Positions 61,183 to 64,000 of a DNA stretch of 64,000 nt are shown here, in pieces (position 1 is the first letter of the stretch; each line of letters starts with the position of its first letter). The stretch comes from Nostoc sp. MG11 (GTDB lineage: Bacteria; Cyanobacteriota; Cyanobacteriia; Cyanobacteriales; Nostocaceae). The notes below the pieces were generated by a model, which was not told where the DNA came from, made no database searches, and saw only the letters and a program-made list of their open reading frames with translations. Location of the stretch: positions 62,001-126,000 of the forward strand of contig NZ_JACXXN010000009.1 in NCBI RefSeq assembly GCF_014904695.1. Direction: 5' to 3'. Made by a program: the position numbers and the translations under genes.

Positions 61183-61491
61183 AACTGGTTTTCAGTCAAA
61201 ATGATACCGTATGGAGACTAGTTGCTCGTTAAGCAGCTATACCAACCTTAGTATTATCCAGCGCTTATCATATTTCCGTATTTAGATATAAATCGTTAAT
61301 ATAACTTTTTATAACAGTTTTTTGATTCAGTTTCCCAGATAGTTTGTTGTTATGTTAACCTAGATGATGAAATGAGAATTAATTCGGCGATAGCGTTTGT
61401 GTTTAGTATTGACAGGTTTTTCCCTTTTGGTATTTACAGACTTCTCTCCGAAATCTAAATCTCTACACTCTTATGATTTTGGAGACATTTT
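61183..61491. promoter_or_regulatory. Long leader of the RNA-binding protein gene
   Basis: 309 bp with no gene. The last stretch is pyrimidine-rich (CTTCTCTCCG, CTAAATCTCTAC) and leads to TTGGAGACATTTT before the ATG, with GGAG as ribosome binding site. Cyanobacterial rbp genes often have long leaders linked to cold control; the exact promoter is not identified. Confidence 0.4.
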
Positions 61492-61803
61492 ATGTCGATT
61501 TACGTAGGCAACCTCTCTTATGAAGTTACCCAAGATGCTTTGAGCGCTGTTTTTGCAGAATATGGTTCTGTAAAACGGGTTCAACTACCCACTGACCGTG
61601 AAACGGGCCGCCTTCGCGGCTTTGCTTTTGTGGAAATGGGTACAGAAGCCGAAGAAACAGCAGCGATCGAAGCTCTTGATGGTGCTGAATGGATGGGACG
61701 TGACCTCAAAGTTAACAAGGCCAAGCCCAAAGAAGATAGAGGAGGTTCGTTTGGTGGTAATCGCGGCGGTGGCGGTGGTTACAACCGCAACAACCGTTAC
61801 TAA
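61492..61803 (+). CDS. Glycine-rich-tailed RRM RNA-binding protein (Rbp type)
   Basis: 103 residues. RNP2 'IYVGNL' at 3-8 and RNP1 'RGFAFVEM' at 42-49 with the aromatic and basic residues for RNA contact. The C-terminus from about 86 is a Gly/Asn/Arg-rich tail ('GGSFGGNRGGGGGYNRNNRY') as in the cold-inducible Rbp group of cyanobacteria. It probably binds and stabilises mRNA in the cytoplasm. A strong terminator lies about 120 bases downstream. Confidence 0.95.
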   Translation: MSIYVGNLSYEVTQDALSAVFAEYGSVKRVQLPTDRETGRLRGFAFVEMGTEAEETAAIEALDGAEWMGRDLKVNKAKPKEDRGGSFGGNRGGGGGYNRNNRY

Positions 61804-61820
61804 TCCAAATAGACTAAACC

Positions 61821-61836
61821 CTTTTAGATCTAAAAG
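61821..61836. repeat. Perfect 16-bp palindrome in the rbp 3' UTR
   Basis: CTTTTAGATCTAAAAG, 17 bases after the rbp stop; may act in the mRNA 3' end. A weak GCGG/CCGC hairpin with a short T-run follows at 61880-61904. Confidence 0.5.
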
Positions 61837-61924
61837 TCTCCTACTTCAAGTTTTAGCAGGCTAAAAACTTTCTAAAACAGCGGTCATCTTTATAGCCGCA
61901 TTTTTATGATGTAGAATTTGATAT

Positions 61925-61953
61925 AAGCTCAGGCATTAGTGCCTGGGCTTTTT
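61925..61953 (+). terminator. Rho-independent terminator downstream of rbp
   Basis: AAGCTCAGGCA pairs with TGCCTGGGCTT (one T-G wobble) around TTAG, with TTT continuing the run. Stem of 11 bp. Confidence 0.85.
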
Positions 61954-61989
61954 ATATGGAAAACTTAAGAATACTTGAGTTAGACGAAT

Positions 61990-62082
61990 CTCTCCCTGCC
62001 TTGAACTAAAGTTCAAGTTTGTCCCTCTTCGACTCGCAGAGGGACGGTTTTGCTTAGTAAAACTAGGGAGAGGCCTTTTTTC
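61990..62082 (+). ncRNA. Four-way-junction RNA candidate with terminator tail
   Basis: CTCTCCCT (61990-61997) pairs with AGGGAGAG (62065-62072) and encloses three perfect hairpins: TTGAACT/AGTTCAA (62001-62016), GTCCCTC/GAGGGAC (62021-62045) and GTTTT/AAAAC (62047-62063). Right after comes GCC and TTTTTT. The fold is like a cloverleaf but lacks tRNA features (no GTTC loop, no CCA). It starts about 37 bases after the previous terminator. It could be a small RNA on the + strand or the structured end of an IS200/IS605-type element. Not matched to a known family. Confidence 0.5.
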
Positions 62083-62318
62083 TACGGCTAATTAGATGAA
62101 CACAATATGACTCGTCGAACTTACGTTTTACTACGGCAAAACGTCGGTTGATCTAGAGCATTATAATGCCTGAGTTATCTACTGGGTGGGCATGGGAGGC
62201 TGTAAGACCCTCGACACAATATGCTAGATGTAGATGACAAGTTCACAGATAAAGAAATAATTTCTGCACCAACTAGATGGGTTTCTAGACATTGCTGAAG
62301 TTGGGTTAATGCTGTCGT

Positions 62319-62358
62319 GCGATCGCCAACAGCGGGCGGGTACACCATCGATTGCTTC
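62319..62358. repeat. Small dispersed repeat, GCGGGCGG family
   Basis: GCGATCGCCAACAGCGGGCG then GGTACACCATCGATTGCTTCT, nearly the same as 50614-50654. No gene was recognised in 62083-62403. Confidence 0.7.
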
Positions 62359-62403
62359 TACTTATAATTCAGGCAACTCTGGAACGATAGCAACTTATCT
62401 TTT

Positions 62404-63591
62404 CTATTTTTCTAGAACTTGTATATCCTCCGAAGCTGGATGCTCCCTTAGCTTATCTATAACTGTGGAACTATAAAGAGTTTCATACAGTCTTAGGTTG
62501 TCAGCAGTAATGTAATTCCAAGTATAATTCAGTTGCACATTCCTTTGTGCATTCTGAGCCATTGCTACCAACAGTTGAGGGTGACAAATCGCCCAGTTTA
62601 GAGAACGAATAAAAGAGTCTAAATTTCCAGCTTCAAAAAACATTCCCTGTCCATCATTAATTAATTGTTTGTGGGGTGGGATGTCACTTGCCAGCACAGG
62701 TATACCTTCTCGCATAGCTTCTAGCATTGCTAGAGGTAGTCCCTCTACATCAGAGGGTAAAACAAACAACCCTGCTCCCCGTACTATTTCCCAAAGACGA
62801 GTTCCCTGAAGTTCGCCTGCCAAGATAATATCTCGATTCTTTGCAACTCTTTCTAATAGTTTTGCAGTAAAGGATTTGGTATCGCTGACACTTCCAACCA
62901 AAAGAAGTTTCCATCCAAGAGGTTTCAGGGCACAGAAGGCTTCAACAAGCAAATCAGGACGCTTTTCTGGTACCAATCTACCTAAAAACATAATATAACG
63001 TTTTCGTTGCAGACTAAGCTGAGTCCCGTAGGTAAAATTTGGGTCTGACTCACCGTAATGGGCAGGAGCGTTAGGAATGTAAACTGTTCTCACACCATAA
63101 GTTTGCCAAAAGTAGGATTGGAGTACATTAGAAACCACGATTAATTTATGAGCAAAACGTACTGCTGTTTTCTCTCCTGTTTGGATTAAACGAGTAGAAA
63201 AACTACCCCATTTTGCACGCTGCCAATCTAACCCGTGACAAGTAACTACAACTTTTGCAGAGGTGGCAATTTTGGGTAAACAAGTAAATAGAGATGGACC
63301 GAGAGCATGAAAATGAACAATATCGTATTTCTTGCCTATGGCGCTGATTGCTCCTAGGGCTGAGGTAACAAAAGCGTCCATCCCTCTCAAATTTCCACCA
63401 GGTAGGGAAATAACTCGAACACCCTGAAAATCGTAATGCTTAAGCCAAGAACCTGCCGTGTAAGAAGATCGGCCAAATAAATCTACAGCGTGTCCTTGGC
63501 CTGCAATGCGAGTATATAGTTCCGCACAATGATGCTCAATACCTCCCTGTTTTGGAGGTAAACCTTTTGCACCAATCACAGCGATTTTCAT
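62404..63591 (-). CDS. GT4-family glycosyltransferase
   Basis: 395 residues from ATG 63591 (MKIAVIGAKGLPPKQGGIEH); an upstream in-frame extension is judged untranslated. GT-B fold: 'GGIEHHCAELYTRIAGQGHA' binds the acceptor, 'YIMFLGRLVPEKRPDLLVEA' and 'PSDVEGLPLAMLEAMREGIP' with the EX7E pair bind the nucleotide sugar. It should be a retaining transferase using a UDP- or GDP-sugar, probably in exopolysaccharide or lipid-glycan building. It sits at the edge of the window without visible partners. Confidence 0.9.
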   Translation of the reverse strand: MKIAVIGAKGLPPKQGGIEHHCAELYTRIAGQGHAVDLFGRSSYTAGSWLKHYDFQGVRVISLPGGNLRGMDAFVTSALGAISAIGKKYDIVHFHALGPSLFTCLPKIATSAKVVVTCHGLDWQRAKWGSFSTRLIQTGEKTAVRFAHKLIVVSNVLQSYFWQTYGVRTVYIPNAPAHYGESDPNFTYGTQLSLQRKRYIMFLGRLVPEKRPDLLVEAFCALKPLGWKLLLVGSVSDTKSFTAKLLERVAKNRDIILAGELQGTRLWEIVRGAGLFVLPSDVEGLPLAMLEAMREGIPVLASDIPPHKQLINDGQGMFFEAGNLDSFIRSLNWAICHPQLLVAMAQNAQRNVQLNYTWNYITADNLRLYETLYSSTVIDKLREHPASEDIQVLEK

Positions 63592-64000
63592 AGTTAGTAG
63601 TAATATTGTGAAAATAGTGTATAAATCAACATCAATCTGCAAAATCTTTTTTGCTAGAATTTACATTTCGTGGGTTTAAATCAGCCTCACAGCTTTTCCC
63701 TACTCACCGATTATTCGAGTTTTGGCATCATTAAATATGTAATGAAATTTAATTTAATTAATCAGTCAAGTCATATAACAGTTTGTTAACAGTTAAGTTT
63801 GACTTAGCTGCTAATGCAATTTTTATTGAAGACCATTGTAAAAATCAATGCGATCAACTCTTTAGTAAAGACATAAATAAGGAAATTATGTCTTGTTTAG
63901 ATTTTTATTTTAAAATTAATAAGTTTTATTTAAGTTAGCAAAAAAAATATAATTAATAAATTAAGTCTGAAGACTTAGAATAAAATAAATCTGAAGGCAC
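63592..64000. other. AT-rich end of window
   Basis: No gene, repeat or hairpin of note; runs of A and T. It probably carries the promoter of the GT4 gene. Confidence 0.4.

Noticed and set aside
61990-62072. tRNA gene
   Set aside because: The arms look like a cloverleaf, but the T-loop GTTC, the anticodon arm layout and the CCA or acceptor rules are absent.

Overview
The window looks like chromosome from a filamentous, Nostoc-type cyanobacterium. HIP1 octamers (GCGATCGC) are everywhere. The genes include several cyanobacterial hallmarks: the aerobic chlorophyll cyclase acsF, a cyAbrB regulator, the clpS-DUF2103 pair, a DUF2996 protein and a glycine-tailed RRM protein. Intergenic space is large, AT-rich and full of degenerate heptamer arrays, small dispersed repeats and MITE-like elements. 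All names below rest on motifs and remembered family features read from the sequence; no database search was run.

Layout. 1-3.2 kb: a cut-off APH-type phosphotransferase gene, a hicBA pair whose hicA is frameshifted, an SH3-domain fragment, a secreted phosphodiester-glycosidase-like protein and small unknowns. 3.5-13.4 kb: an FtsH-type peptidase lacking the AAA module, a GGDEF protein with a degenerate receiver, a heavy-metal-associated domain protein, alaS, an exported FAD oxidoreductase, and clpS-DUF2103. 14-23.8 kb: an accessory defence island with a type I restriction-modification system (hsdR, hsdM, hsdS). Its hsdM-hsdS gap is filled with broken toxin-antitoxin genes, two copies of a MITE and nested repeats; an intact parDE pair follows. 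23.8-24.3 kb: moaE.

25.1-33.6 kb: a two-component cluster of three large multidomain histidine kinases and one stand-alone response regulator, all on the + strand. The first and last kinases share a closely related PAS-HisKA-HATPase-REC core. 33.7-46.3 kb: an NTF2-like protein, a fresh-looking 228-bp MITE with an 8-bp target duplication, an NTPase with about 13 TPRs, pyrR, cobD/cbiB, a cysteine-less Rrf2 regulator, cyAbrB, a ClC transporter whose C-terminal tail is encoded by heptamer repeats, two unknown proteins and a GT39-type membrane glycosyltransferase.

46.9-64 kb: an XisF-like serine recombinase lacking most catalytic arginines, a TspO-like membrane protein, an IS630 fragment, a VOC protein, a multisensor protein ending in an apparently dead class III cyclase domain, a thrC / MoaD-ThiS / threonine-aldolase-like run, unknown membrane proteins, a DUF2996 protein, a TM2 protein, acsF, an RNA-binding protein and a GT4 glycosyltransferase. 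Between the last two lies an 83-nt segment that folds as a four-way junction followed by a T-run; this is the best candidate for an undescribed RNA or transposon-end structure.
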